Counted from the stretch's first letter, positions 44,041 to 54,805 are shown. The stretch: DNA of 64,000 nucleotides from Axinella damicornis (GCA_963931865.1 OZ007511.1:5288626-5352625); one strand, 5' to 3'. Numbers and translations are program-made. The notes: generated by a model not told the origin, from the sequence alone.

Positions 44041-45150
44041 TTACACTCCTGGTAGGGGAAAAATTGTGCCGCGTAATGTAAACTAAATAATTAATGTTTG
44101 ACTACTTAGGAATGGCCTACAAAGATTCTGAATACATCGTCGTCATCGCTCTCATGCAGTGACCCAACCGTACAATTTTGGTGCTGAAACTCCCCTTGGT
44201 GGTGGAGATATGAATGCTTTTGTCTCGCCGTGGCCGCCATTGCTCGAGCGCTCTCTCCGACTTCCGGTGGCAGTACCGTTCTTAGGAAAGGCACACGAAT
44301 TGGTGCCACTTCGCCTACTCCCATTTCGCCTACTCCCATTTCGCCTACTAATAATGAATTAGTGCCATTTCGCCTACTCAACTGAAAAATGATCTGCAGA
44401 TATTTTAGTATAGCAGTATATTCTGAAAAAGGTAATCTGCAAAGGTATTTTAGTATAACAGTATAAGTTCTGAAAAAGTGTTTTAGTATAACTGTATTAT
44501 TCTGAAAAGAGGGGAGAGCGGGGAGAGAAATTGCCCACCAGCCATGTTGCTTCAAAATACGAGATGAACTCATCAACCCTCGGTAGGTTTGTGGCAGACA
44601 TCTTGATTGGTTGCCATGCTAGCCGAACAAATCGAAGAGGCACGAAATTAAAGCAAGTGCCACTGTTTGGCGTACAAAGTAGCATCTTCTCGATAGGCAA
44701 CCTGTAGCCCAAGTATGGATATTTTGCGGTTGAGAGCTTGGGCTAAGGACATCAATACCCCACAAAACTGTCCAAAACATCAATACCTGTCAAGAAGACT
44801 TCCATTCTACCATGGAAAAACGTTTTTAGTTGAGTAGGCGAAATGGCACTAATTCATTATTAGTAGGCGAAATGGGAGTAGGCGAAGTGGCACCAATTCA
44901 TTCTGACCGCACGGCCGTAATCGTTGTCGTTCACTGACGCTTACATGCCAAAACTCACCGAGCTGGCAAGGTTGAAAGTGCTGTTATAATTTCGTGTCTT
45001 CCCTTTGGTCGCCATTGCTAGCGATCGACTGAGCGTGGTTTGTTGCCACGTGGCATGTGCGTTAGGAACTAACTGCGATACTTAGCTTGCGCTACGGCAA
45101 GTCGCAGCCGGCGTTGCAACGGCTACCAGGAGTGCGGTTGCCCCTCGGTA
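44041..45150. mobile_element. middle element: carries start-codon/donor monomers
   Basis: The left end reads TTACACTCCTGGTAGGGG, the right end TACCAGGAGTGCGGTTGCCC. Related copies lie at 58948-60180. On the minus strand it carries two segments in which ATGGCGRCC... is followed within about 60 bases by a GGTGAGTTT-like donor: about 45020-44955 (MATKGKTRNYNS) and about 44240-44190 (MAATARQKHSYLHH). The reading after the ATG is not conserved in frame between copies, so function is uncertain. Confidence 0.65.
44297..44899. mobile_element. innermost element with long TIRs
   Basis: About 75-bp inverted ends (GAATTGGTGCCACTTCGCCT, then CCCATTTCGCCTACT, then AATGAATTAGTGCC). The left arm has one extra CCCATTTCGCCTACT unit. 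The interior is AT-rich with three TTTTAGTATA(G/A)C(A/T)GTAT repeats. No target duplication identified. It lies inside one arm of the middle element. Confidence 0.75.
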
Positions 45151-45578
45151 ATAACTAAGATCAGTCTGATTTTTGCCTGGGCATTGCCCGGGTATGCCCG
45201 GGCCTGAAACCGCCTATATAATTATGGGTACACAATAATTTATTTCAGAGATCTCAATTCCTACAATGGGAGAAATCTCTAAGTGAATTCATGCCGCTGC
45301 TCTGTATCCAGAGTGGAGTGACCATTGACTGCCTTCTGGAACTCTCTGAGCCTGCAGGTATAGTATTCACATGCATGTGCGCATCCACTAATGGCCTTGC
45401 TTTGGCTTGATTGTCTTTTGTGCAGTGAATTTCCAGGAGAGGCTTCTGTGCCAAAGCAGAGTGTTGTTTAAGCATTGGCCAGGGACAGTTGTCTGCCAGC
45501 CAATGTAAACAAGCTCCTGGTACTCTACATACGACTATGTGTACCGCTTGTGTTCTCTTGTTTTGGGGTGAGTCATTT

Positions 45579-46140
45579 AGCCTCGTTCCCAGGCTCCCCC
45601 TTGTGCGCGCGGTAAAGAAAAATACGGAGGGGGAGAGCCTGGTACGCTTTCGCACGTGATGCCACAGCACTGACGCTTGTCAAGGTCACGAAACATCAGC
45701 AGTGTAAGTGTTCACCTCACTCACGTGCAGCAGCTGCTGTATAATATTGTATGTAGTTTTGAAGCATGGAACCGAGAGTTACAAGTCTTAGCCTGTAGAA
45801 ACACCACGCTGTGCAGTAAATGTTGCTCATCAATCCTCGGGGACAGATTCTCGTCACCGGACAGTCTGGATGAGTAAGTTGCATTTTGTAGCTTATACAT
45901 ACCACTATCCACGGGTGTCTGTATTGCCAGGTAACGTTCTCCGCAGTCGTCGCCAACGGTAAATCTTCCCTATGTCGATCTATCACTGCCACAGAAGTCG
46001 GCACGCTCCAGTTGTGACGTAACAGATAAGTTAGTTATAGCAGTGATGTCGACGTGCCGCATATCACGTGCGAAAGCATACCAGGCTCTCTGCCCCCGTA
46101 TTTTTGTTGGCGCAGGGGGAGGAGCCTGGGAATGAGGCTG
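45579..46140. mobile_element. TIR element carrying a spliced-exon segment; 9-bp target duplication
   Basis: 562 bp. Ends AGCCTCGTTCCCAGGCTCCC and the inverted GGAGCCTGGGAATGAGGCTG, flanked by GAGTCATTT on both sides (45570-45578 and 46141-46149). Subterminal inverted pairs (GCGAAAGC(G/A)TACCAGGCTCTC) extend the stem to about 95 bp. Inside, on the plus strand, acceptor CACTCACGTGCAG is followed by an open segment of about 145 bases (LLYNIVCSFEAWNREL, then LACRNTTLCSKCCSSILGD) and donor GTAAGTTGC at 45873. The CxxC-type pattern resembles a CULT/cereblon-like zinc region, but weakly. Confidence 0.8.
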
Positions 46141-46318
46141 GAGTCATTTAATGTCAACGATTCAGCAGAATAAACCCGGTCAGTCGCTTTGCCAATACCT
46201 CCTAGGTGGTACCGTAGTGTTGTCATTGCTATCATGAGCACATGCCCTCCTGTCATATTCCATCTTGGCCTGGCATCCTGTTGTTGCTGTCACTGTGGTT
46301 CATGCAAGAGGAGTGCCC

Positions 46319-46721
46319 TAGCCTCGTTCCCAGCCTCGTTCCCAGGCCGTTCCCACCGCCAGTATTCATTTTGATTGCTTGCAGAATGCAAGTATAGCGG
46401 GGGAAGGCCTGGGAGATCTGGTCATGTGCAATGCCATCGGGTAGACACATGGTAGACACACGGGAGGCAGTGCCGAACTCCTGTCTTGTACTGTCCATCC
46501 AAAGGCTGGATGTCATAGCATTTGCAAAGCAGATGATCTCATTGTTCACAACTCCTGGGACAGATCAACGCAAAACAGGTATCATAACGGTTGGATACCA
46601 AACCCTGTGTGTCTACCCTCTGTCTACCTGACGTCATCGCATGTGACCTGATCTCCCAGGCCTTCCCCCGCCGTATTTGGATACTGCAAGCAACCAAATG
46701 CTGGCAGTGGGAATGGGGCTA
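46319..46721. mobile_element. TIR element carrying an exon-like segment; imperfect 9-bp duplication
   Basis: Ends TAGCCTCGTTCCCAG (the terminal motif is doubled on the left) and CAGTGGGAATGGGGCTA, with subterminal arms of about 100 bp pairing (GGGGGAAGGCCTGGGAGATC). Flanks GGAGTGCCC and AGAGTACCC match at 7 of 9. On the plus strand an open segment (VPNSCLVLSIQRLDVIAFAK ... LFTTPGTDQRKT) is followed by a GTATCA donor-like site and preceded by GGGAGGCAG. Source gene not recognised. Confidence 0.65.
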
Positions 46722-46817
46722 AGAGTACCCTTTGTTGACCAATCAGTGCTTCATTTAGAATATCAATTAAGGAGGGATGAATTCCCTAGTGTTGTGAAGT
46801 AAGGGGGGTGCATATGT

Positions 46818-46818
<1 letters not shown>

Positions 46819-46850
<32 letters not shown>
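46819..46850. repeat. poly-C tract, 32 bp
   Basis: Uninterrupted C run following AATGGGGGG-type sequence. Confidence 0.95.
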
Positions 46851-47104
46851 ACCCTCCCAAATGAAACCCTGCCAATGCCTTACATTTAGGCAACAAGGTT
46901 TTTCTTAGGTATTGCCTCTTGCAGATTACGGATTGTTTGTTGTGTGGAACACGTCGAGCAATATGTAGTTAAGAGAACTACCAGTAACCATTCCTGTATA
47001 CGGCCAATCTGGTTCTCAAGAATGGCACATTCAGTACATGGCCCACATGCATACATCAGTTGCCCATGTAGCTTTGACCATAATACAAATAGCATATCTG
47101 GATG

Positions 47105-47176
47105 GATAGATAGATACAATGTAGATAGATTGATAGATAGATAGATAGATAGATAGATAGACAGATAGATAGATAG
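47105..47176. repeat. (GATA)n microsatellite
   Basis: About fifteen imperfect TAGA/GATA units. Confidence 0.9.
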
Positions 47177-47199
47177 GATTGATTTTGTTTTAGACTGGA

Positions 47200-49000
47200 A
47201 ATGTCCCTTCAATCACCTTGGCAGGTCCTCCAGGGAGCCCTGCTATGAAACAATCAACCCCCCTAAGTGGGTGTGGCTGTATGGGATAGAGGCGGAGCCC
47301 ATTGATTAGTGTAAAGTAACCCAGGATGTTCACTGTATAGTGGCTGCCTGCAGCGGAGATCATATGTGGCTCTTAACTGTTTTACTCACAGGTCAAATTT
47401 TAATGCAATATACGATGCACACTGAACGTGCAACTGTCTGCATCTTAGGGTCGCGCTCTTGCCTTATGGGCATTTCCGACTGTGGTTACATCCATCAACT
47501 GGGCGGCTAGCTGGCTAGCTCACAGGGAAGTAACTAACAATGGGCAACTTGTCTTGTGTGTGGCAGACTGTCCTATCATGGGTTCAAGAATACGCTAGTG
47601 CATACTGTCTTACATGTATACTTGCTCATCCAGTGCTACTGTGACTTGAGAGACTGGCTGTGTATGTTTGCCACCCGTTCAGGAGCACTCAACTGCTAGA
47701 AGTTGGGCCTGTGAACATGCTAATGCAGGCATTGCTGTATTGTATGGGGTTACCCAATCAGTATATTTTCTCTCAGGATTATATGACTGTCTGGGATTAT
47801 CAGCCGGAAATGGTGTTATGGTACAGTGTGTTAAGATGGACTCTACCCTATTGTTATCACAACTGCTATGATGAAACCACATCTTATATACCCTGCTGCT
47901 CTGACTCCACTGGTAACGACACAGTGACCCCACTGAACTACTGAACTTATATACGTAGCTGAAAGGGCAGACTCTCATAGTGTTATTGGGGCGAGCCTGA
48001 TTTTAAATCAGCGAATTTCACTTGCACGTGCGCAATAATATTCAAAATTCAACGAACTCTAGCTCGACGCACCTCCGGCAGGAATCGTGAACCGTCTAGC
48101 TACCTGTTCGACGGACGATGGCGACAACAAAGACGGAGAGACCATTTGTGGACATTTGGCTAGCCTCCTCGATCGGTGGCGACACTGATAAAGACGGAGA
48201 CTGCTCGTGGACCCGCTACCGCCAGTGGCCGGCCGGTGATGTTGCTGCTAGACTGCTTCAGCTGTAAATGCTAACCTGACTCACAGTTGCTGTGATGTGC
48301 ACGAGTGTATGTTTAGTGCCATAATTTCTGTGGCCTATGCTCATTGCCGGTCACATTTTGATGACAGTCATATGAATGCAACTGCTCCTCAGTGCATGAT
48401 GTCCTGAGGCACGCGCATGCACTTCGCTCATGCTCGCCCTCCAATGTCCTGCATTCCACTAGTATATAACATTGGCAACACCCTCTATGGTCAATACGGC
48501 TTGACACCCTAGGACACCACCGACTTTGAAACGGCGTGTATCCCGACAGTTGTGCTGCCATCGTTAATTTGTGAAACCAGGAGTGTAACTATAGACGGCT
48601 GTTTGGCTTCTTCATTGCTGTGCGTACCAGTAATATATGAGCAGACATGCCGGGGTGGTTGCATGTGCAAGTGCATGTACATGTAGGGCCACCGGAAAGG
48701 GACCACATTCACTCACCCTCTTACATTCACTGTGGTGCCTTTCTCCCTGGCCAATAGTCCCGTGATCACTTCCAGTATTCAAGATTCTGGAATAGGGGCA
48801 GTTGTACGAATTTAGGGCTTCACTTCGTGATGAAATGACCAATCGCTATTCCGTGGACAGACTAGAGCTGAAGGAAAAGAGTGCTTCTAAGAGGACTAAC
48901 CTCTCTGTTGTAGTTTTGCAAAGGAATTTTGGGTGCTACTCCGTGCCAACCAGTACACCCATAAACTGCAAGGGAGCCTGATAACACTGCTAATCAACTG
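47200..49000. other. stretch with no recognised gene
   Basis: Open frames near 47660-47944 (plus) are unrecognised. A 49-codon frame at 48118-48267 (plus) starts ATGGCGACAACAAAGACGGA, reads MATTKTERPFVDIWL and ends with a stop; its opening resembles the start-codon monomers at 59197, but the rest does not. No other feature supported. Confidence 0.3.
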
Positions 49001-49002
49001 AG

Positions 49003-50338
49003 TACAGCATGCTCACCAGCCCCATTCCAAGCTGTTTGTACAGCATGCTCACCAGCCCCATTCCAAGCTGTTTGTACAGCATGCTCACCAGCCCCATTCC
49101 AAGCTGTTTGTACAGCATGCTCACCAGCTTCATTCCAAGCTGTTTGTACAGCATGCTCGCCAGCCTCATTCCAAGCTGTTTGTACAGCATGCTCACCAGC
49201 CTCATTCCAAGCTGTTTGTACAGCATGCTCACCAGCCTCATTCCAGGCTGTTTGTACAGCATGCTCACCAGCCTCATTCCAAGCTGTTTGTACAGCATGC
49301 TCACCAGCCCCATTCCAAGCTGTTTGTACAGCATGCTCACCAGCCTCATTCCAGGCTGTTTGTACAGCATGCTCACCAGCTTCATTCCAAGCTGTTTGTA
49401 CAGCATGCTCACCAGCTTCATTCCAAGCTGTTTGTACAGCACGCTCGCCAGCCTCATTCCAAGCTGTTTGTACAGCATGCTCACCAGCCTCATTCCAAGC
49501 TGTTTGTACAGCATGTTCACCAGCCTCATTCCAAGCTGTTTGTACAGCATGCTCACCAGCCCCATTCCAAGCTGTTTGTACAGCACGCTCGCCAGCCTCA
49601 TTCCAAGCTGTTTGTACAGCATGCTCACCAGCCTCATTCCAAGCTGTTTGTACAGCATGTTCACCAGCCTCATTCCAAGCTGTTTGTACAGCATGCTCAC
49701 CAGCCTCATTCCAAGCTGTTTGTACAGCATGGTCACCAGCCTCATTCCAAGCTGTTTGTACAGCATGCTCACCAGCCCCATTCCAAGCTGTTTGTACAGC
49801 ATGCTCACCAGCCTCATTCCAAGCTGTTTGTACAGCATGTTCACCAGCCTCATTCCAAGCTGTTTGTACAGCATGCTCACCAGCCTCATTCCAAGCTGTT
49901 TGTACAGCATGCTCACCAGCCCCATTCCAAGCTGTTTGTACAGCATGCTCACGAGCCTCATTCCAAGCTGTTTGTACAGCATGTTCACCAGCCTCATTCC
50001 AAGCTGTTTGTACAGCATGGTCACCAGCCTCATTCCAAGCTGTTTGTACAGCATGCTCACCAGCCTCATTCCAAGCTGTTTGTACCGCATGGTCACCAGC
50101 CTCATTCCAAGCTGTTTGTACAGCATGGTCACCAGCCTCATTCCAAGCTGTTTGTACAGCATGCTCACCAGCCCCATTCCAAGCTGTTTGTACAGCATGG
50201 TCACCAGCCTCATTCCAAGCTGTTTGTACAGCATGCTCACCAGCCCCATTCCAAGCTGTTTGTACAGCATGCTCACCAGCCCCATTCCAAGCTGTTAGTA
50301 CAGCATGCTCACCAGCCCCATTCCAAGCTGTTTGTACA
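49003..50338. repeat. 36-bp minisatellite, about 37 units
   Basis: Regular 36-bp units containing GTACAGCATGCTCACCAGCC and CATTCCAAGCTGTTT. Units differ at a few fixed positions (CCCCA, CCTCA or CTTCA; ATGCTC, ATGGTC or ACGCTC), and variant patterns recur in blocks, as expected from unequal exchange. Because 36 is a multiple of three, both strands stay open for about 430 codons (SMLTSPIPSCLY and MGLVSMLYKQLG repeats). Nothing else supports a coding role. Confidence 0.95.
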
Positions 50339-50911
50339 TGGAAATGGCCCTCCCAGTGCCAGCCATGACCTTTCTACCCCGGAGCCCAGACATTGCCATG
50401 CTGTTTGCACCCTTCGGGAGCACCCACCTCCCCCTGTCCCGCCCTTACTGCTCACGCAGACCCTACGTCCCAAGGACATTCCCAGATGTGACGTCAAGAA
50501 GCTTAAAGTTTCACAGCTGATATGTGACCTTAGGTATTAAAGGGTTACGTAATTACTTCAACCCAATTCATTGAGAGAAGCACTACCTCCCAGATTTCTG
50601 CATGTACCAGGAAATCCCTCAACATCCTGTGCTGGGAGTAAACATATCCAGGTCAGATAGCCAGGGAAATCATACCCATAGATAGTCCTTTGTGTGCACC
50701 CTGCGATACCTTTCAGGATGTCCATTCCTGCTTTGGTCACCACTATCCTCATTCCCAGGCTCTCTCCTCCCCCCGGTTTTGGGGAGAGCTGTCAATGTCA
50801 CATTGTATCACAGCAATTGTGCTGATGATGAAACTGGAAGTTCAGTAGTGGGCTGTGGTAGTGAGATGCAGTAGAAGAGTGACATTAAGTTTGTGGTGAT
50901 CGAGGTGTTCT

Positions 50912-50957
50912 TAGCTTCGTTCCCGTACGCTCGGTACAGGGTCTGGGAAAGAGGCTA
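50912..50957. mobile_element. 46-bp member of the TAGCCTCG family, imperfect duplication
   Basis: TAGCTTCGTTCCCGTACGC...GGGTCTGGGAAAGAGGCTA, flanked by AGGTGTTCT and GGATGTTCT (7 of 9 match). Confidence 0.65.
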
Positions 50958-51113
50958 GGATGTTCTTAGAGGATTGTAGTAGTGCGGTTGTAATGACAAA
51001 CTGAATACATGCACAAATTGCAGGATTAATGTTCTTGAAGACCAGTGTGTAGCTCTGTGTATGGGGACAGGCTGCTCAGTGTCCAACAACACTTCCTGTT
51101 GCAGTTCCAGGCC

Positions 51114-51469
51114 TAGCCTCGAACCCAGGCGCGGAATACGAAGAGACTCTGTCTACGCACTGGTTTTGGTAAGTCATTGTGTTATACCGTTCGTGTTTGA
51201 TGTGAAGCTTACCCGAGATGACAGCGTAGTCATTGTAGTCTCATCCCTCATGGCACTGATGACAGACCAAGTTCCAAACGTGAGAGTCAAAGCTGCGATC
51301 ATGTCTTCGTGGTTTCGTTGTGTGGTATAGACGTCATTGTTTACACTCGGAAAGTTTTGCGACGTCATCTGCATAAATCCACGTGGTTTTGTGTGATAAT
51401 TAAGCGCATGCGCAAACAGTGGATACCAGGCGCTCTTTTCCCCCTCCTCCGCGCCTGGGTTCGAGGCTA
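51114..51469. mobile_element. TIR element carrying a RecQ helicase fragment; 9-bp target duplication
   Basis: 356 bp. Left end TAGCCTCGAACCCAGGCGCG, right end its inverse, flanked by the identical 9-mer TTCCAGGCC (51105-51113 and 51470-51478). The cargo is described in the next entry. Insertion as one unit is shown by the duplication. Confidence 0.92.
51150..51300 (+). pseudogene. captured RecQ-like helicase motif I-Ia segment
   Basis: Reads LCLRTGFGKSLCY (Walker A, about 51150-51182), then, after a single-base frame change, PFVFDVKLTRDD and SVVIVVSSLMALMTDQV, the motif Ia region of RecQ family DNA helicases (normally VVSPLxxLMxDQV). Only about 50 codons are present, no DEAH box or later motifs. 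It lies wholly within the TIR element. A non-functional captured fragment of a host or transposon RecQ gene. Confidence 0.75.
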
Positions 51470-51750
51470 TTCCAGGCCCTGCCTGTTCAGTGCACAAACA
51501 ATATTTCCATCCCTTATTCCAGCTGTTGCTGTTATGCGTGAGTGACTGTGGAATTCACATTGTTTATTTAGTGGCAGGTTGGGGACTTCCAGGTCCTCTG
51601 TTGCTGTGCTGTTGTGTTACAGTGGGTGTGGCCTGATTATGGCTGTTTTCAGTGAAGTAGTGTCCATAGTTGGTGTTGGCACAGTCCAGTAGGATGTAAA
51701 CACACACACACACGTACACACACACACACACACACAAACTCCCCTCACAG

Positions 51751-53091
51751 ATGCAGCGAGCAAGAATTCACAGTGGTGGTGGCTCTATGCCCTCATTACA
51801 GGCAATCGATTCAACACCACCTCCCAGCATTGACATGCAGGTAAGAAAGTGAGAGAGAGAGAGAGAGTAGCGCCGTAGATAATATACCAACCGGGATTGG
51901 AAACAACGCTAATTATCACGTACTCACACCTCCAGCCCGTGTTGTACCGGAAGCGCTACGAGTTCTGATTAACTTTTACTAATCGTTATAGCCAGTTGGC
52001 GTTATTTGGAGTACTGAACCTTGTGAACGAGATCGAGACTGCACAGGTGCGATGGCTCTTTGTGACCAGAGTGTTCAAGGTATGTTCAAGGTCATTGTAT
52101 TCATTATTCAGTTATTGGCATTGTATTTATAGCACTGCTGTATTGTTCTTTAGCTTCCAGCTACCTCGCAGCCGGTGTGCAAGCAGTGATTGGTGATGAT
52201 GCCTTTCACACTCAGTCACCAGTTGCCACAAACGTGCTAAGTGCCGCAGAGAAACTTGAGAAATGGCTGGTGCGTCCTGAAAACCGCCCCTCAGCTGAAG
52301 AGTTTTCATCTTTTGCTTCTTTCTTCCGTCAAAGCTTGTGTCCCACGCAATGTAACTTCAACAAAATCAAGAGAGAAGATGTGGAGCTCCTATCATCAGC
52401 TCCGTTGCTCAGATGCATAATTATATTTCCAAGTGGCAATGCTTTCTGAAGCAAAGTTTGGGAGAGAAAGGCCACCCTATCTTTTATCAAATCATTGGAA
52501 ATGCAATCCTGGAGAAGTTGGTGAAGGAGAAGTGTCCAGTGAGCCAGGGTGCAGGCACAGATCAGCAGCCCTCAATCACAACACTGGAGCTGAATGCTCT
52601 ACGATATGCAGCGGGGTATATCCCACGAGCTCTATTAAAGAAGTTGAAGAAGTCATCCCATCCACTCAATGACGAGCTGCAGTTGTGCCTGCTAGATCTA
52701 CTGGATGATGGTGACGAGGAAGGAGGAACAGCAGAAGAGTGGCTGAATTTAATTGATAGAGGCAGCCTAAAACGTGTCAATGAATGTACATTTCAAGTGA
52801 TGGTTGCAATGGAACTGGAACTCCGGAAACACTTGCAACCCCAAACTTTGTGCGTGACATCACAGAGCACATTCTGGAGAATGAGGATGTCCAATTCCAT
52901 TGGTGCCTCGTGGGATGTGACTGGAGAAAGAGGAGGCTGAAGCACTACTGAAACAAGTTGTCAAACTGTGGATCACAATACGAGGATTTTTATATGCTAG
53001 TGCTTGGGGTGAAAAATTCAAGTCCGCGACTACAAAGTCACTTCAAAAGTCCAAAGGTTTACGGAAGAAGCTAATAGCCAAGGACAGTAAA
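51751..53091 (+). pseudogene. unrecognised spliced gene, probably transposon-associated
   Basis: Three phase-compatible exons are proposed: 51751-51840 (acceptor CCCCTCACAG; donor GTAAGAAAG), 51992-52079 (acceptor CGTTATAG; donor GTATGTTC), and a long last exon from 52150. The last exon reads GDDAFHTQSPVATNVLSAAE and KLEKWLVRPENRPSAEEFSS, then, after a frame change near 52400, MHNYISKWQCF, ALRYAAGYIPRALLKKL, and after two more changes (about 52830 and 52925) VQFHWCLVGCDW, ITIRGFLYASAWGEKF and a stop near 53091. ALRYAAGY-type text is seen in several repeated metazoan mobile-element proteins, but I cannot name the family. With at least three frame changes it is a pseudogene, or consensus errors are present. 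Confidence 0.5.
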
Positions 53092-53207
53092 TAATCTACT
53101 GCTTGCATGTAGTTTGAATATTATCATTACAAGATCAGAAAGAAGAACATTACAGTTCAGATTTAGATTGAATCTTTACGCTTTGGTAATGGTTTGTTCT
53201 CTTTCTG

Positions 53208-53912
53208 CATATCAACTTTAGCATAGTCACCACTGAAACCTCGGCAATTCCCCTTCGCTGGCCCCTTAAAAGAGTTGATTACTCTCACCTAGGGCTTGCA
53301 TGTTTTTCTGGACCTCTTGCATGTTCGGGTTATCGTGAGTTCCACCACATTGCCGTTGACATCCAAAAAAAATTTCGAGAGGATCTTGGCAGATCTGCTG
53401 GCTCCTCACGGATCCACTACGAAAGTAAAATGATGGACCCATATCAACTTTAGCATAGTCACCACTGAAACCTCGGCAATTCCCCTTCGCTGGCCCCTTA
53501 GCAAAAGAGTTGATTACTCTCACCTAGGGCTTGCATGTTTTTCTGGACCTCTTGCACGTTCGGGTTATCGTGAGTTCCACCACGTTGCCGTTGACATCCA
53601 AAAAAAATTTTGAGAGGATCTTGGCAGATCTGCTGGCTCCTCACGGATCCACTACGAAAGTAAAATGATGGACCCATATCAACTTTAGCATAGTCACCAC
53701 TGAAACCTCGGCAATTCCCCTTCGCTGGCCCCTTAGCAAAAGAGTTGATTACTCTCACCTAGGGCTTGCATGTTTTTCTGGACCTCTTGCATGTTCGGGT
53801 TATCGTGAGTTCCACCACGTTGCCGTTGACATCCAAAAAAAATTTCGAGAGGATCTTGGCAGATCTGCTGGCTCCTCACGGATCCACTACGAAAGTAAAA
53901 TGATGGATCCAT
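53208..53912 (-). repeat. triplicated transposase exon (232 to 235-bp tandem)
   Basis: Three near-identical head-to-tail copies start at about 53208, 53440 and 53675. Each encodes, on the minus strand, SFYFRSGSVRSQQICQDPLE, IFFGCQRQ(C/R)GGTHDNPN, KNMQAL and RVINSFAKGPAKGNCRGFSG, the C-terminal region of a P-element/THAP9-like transposase (SQDPLExFFGxxRxRGGxxDNPT pattern). The first copy lacks 3 bp. Because 235 is not a multiple of three, the frame shifts at each copy and the triplicate cannot be one protein. A poly-C tract (53925-53944) follows. Confidence 0.85.
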
Positions 53913-53972
53913 AGTAAGTGCCCTCCCCCCCCCCCCCCCCCCCCTCGTATGGAATTAACCCTGTTTACATAC

Positions 53973-54598
53973 CTTCACCCTCTGATCATCTGCACTCCAG
54001 TATGGCATTTGAAATGGTTCAGCTGCACGGAATCCATGGGTGAAGTTATGGGCATTAACACGGTCGAAAAACTTGTCCATCATCAGAAGGAAACAAGCAG
54101 TTTCGTCAGTCTCACGTCCACCCCTCAGTGTCAGTGCTTTGGAAACAGACTCACTCAGCACCTACAATAGGTAACACAGAGTAATGAATGGTACATACTG
54201 AAATTAGCTCTCTAGTGCTCGTACCTGTGCAGCCAGGACAGGTCTTCACTTCAGCTGCTTCCATCAGCATATCATCCACTTGTTTGGAAAACCCAGGACT
54301 TGCATTCGCATAGTGAGTGTAGTCGCGAAGGGTGTGTTGTGAAGGTAACTTCAAGACACCTAACGCCTGAAAATGATGATCAATATAACAATCTATATGC
54401 AACCAAACAGAATGTGAATATTTACCTCATAAGCGCCACTGGAACGATGATGGCACCACCTAATCATGACGGGGTGCCAGCGCATGCTTCGGGAGTCGCT
54501 CTTTGCTGCCGCTTCCTTCTGCTGCTTCCAGAAGGGTTCTTGAAACGAATTGGGAGGAAGGAGTAGGTCACCTTTCTGTTTCACGATCTCCATCAAGC
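53973..54598 (-). pseudogene. P-element/THAP9-like transposase exons
   Basis: Three exons upstream of the triplicated exon on the same strand, each with good splice sites: 54598-54426 (LLPPNSFQEPFWKQQKEAAA, RSMRWHPVMIRWC; donor GTAAATA), 54366-54225 (acceptor TTTTCAG; LKLPSQHTLRDYTHYANASP; donor GTACGAG) and 54161-53973 (acceptor ATTGTAG; LSESVSKALTLRGG, FLLMMDKFFDRVNAHNF; donor GTATGT). The LPSxRTLRDYTHY and LSExVSKALT...MDKFFD text matches the P/THAP9-like group seen in many invertebrate genomes. The N-terminal THAP zinc finger and first catalytic segment are absent. A partial transposase gene, cut off near 54600 next to the DUF6589 gene. Confidence 0.6.
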
Positions 54599-54805
54599 TA
54601 AGTTTATTACGAACAGGAGTGATATCTCAACAGTTCCTGGATTACGTATTCAATTTGTTGTCAGAATATGTGATGTAAATTTAGACGTATGCAATTGATA
54701 GCCATGTAATTACAGAAAAATGAACGTTCATTCTATGTGAGTGTATGCATTCACATCCACAATACAATACAAAGGTACGGCCAGCCAGAATACCGAGGTA
54801 ACTAT

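Larger units (their letters stand above)
43636..45216. mobile_element. outer element of a three-level nest
   Basis: Inverted termini TAGGCGGTTTCAGG and CCTGAAACCGCCTA bound 1.58 kb, with GCCCGGGTA-type palindromes just inside. It contains the element at 44041-45150, which itself contains the one at 44297-44899. No transposase frame was found in any layer. Confidence 0.7.

Noticed and set aside
48990..50298. Open frames of about 430 codons on both strands
   Set aside because: They follow from a stop-free 36-bp repeat. Substitutions change amino acids on both strands with no sign of constraint, and no splice or start context supports them.
49003..50338. CRISPR array
   Set aside because: The 36-bp units are directly adjacent with no unique spacers, no cas genes are present, and the genome is eukaryotic.
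51150..51300. A functional RecQ gene
   Set aside because: Only the motif I-Ia segment is present, with a frame change, and it is confined within a transposed element.
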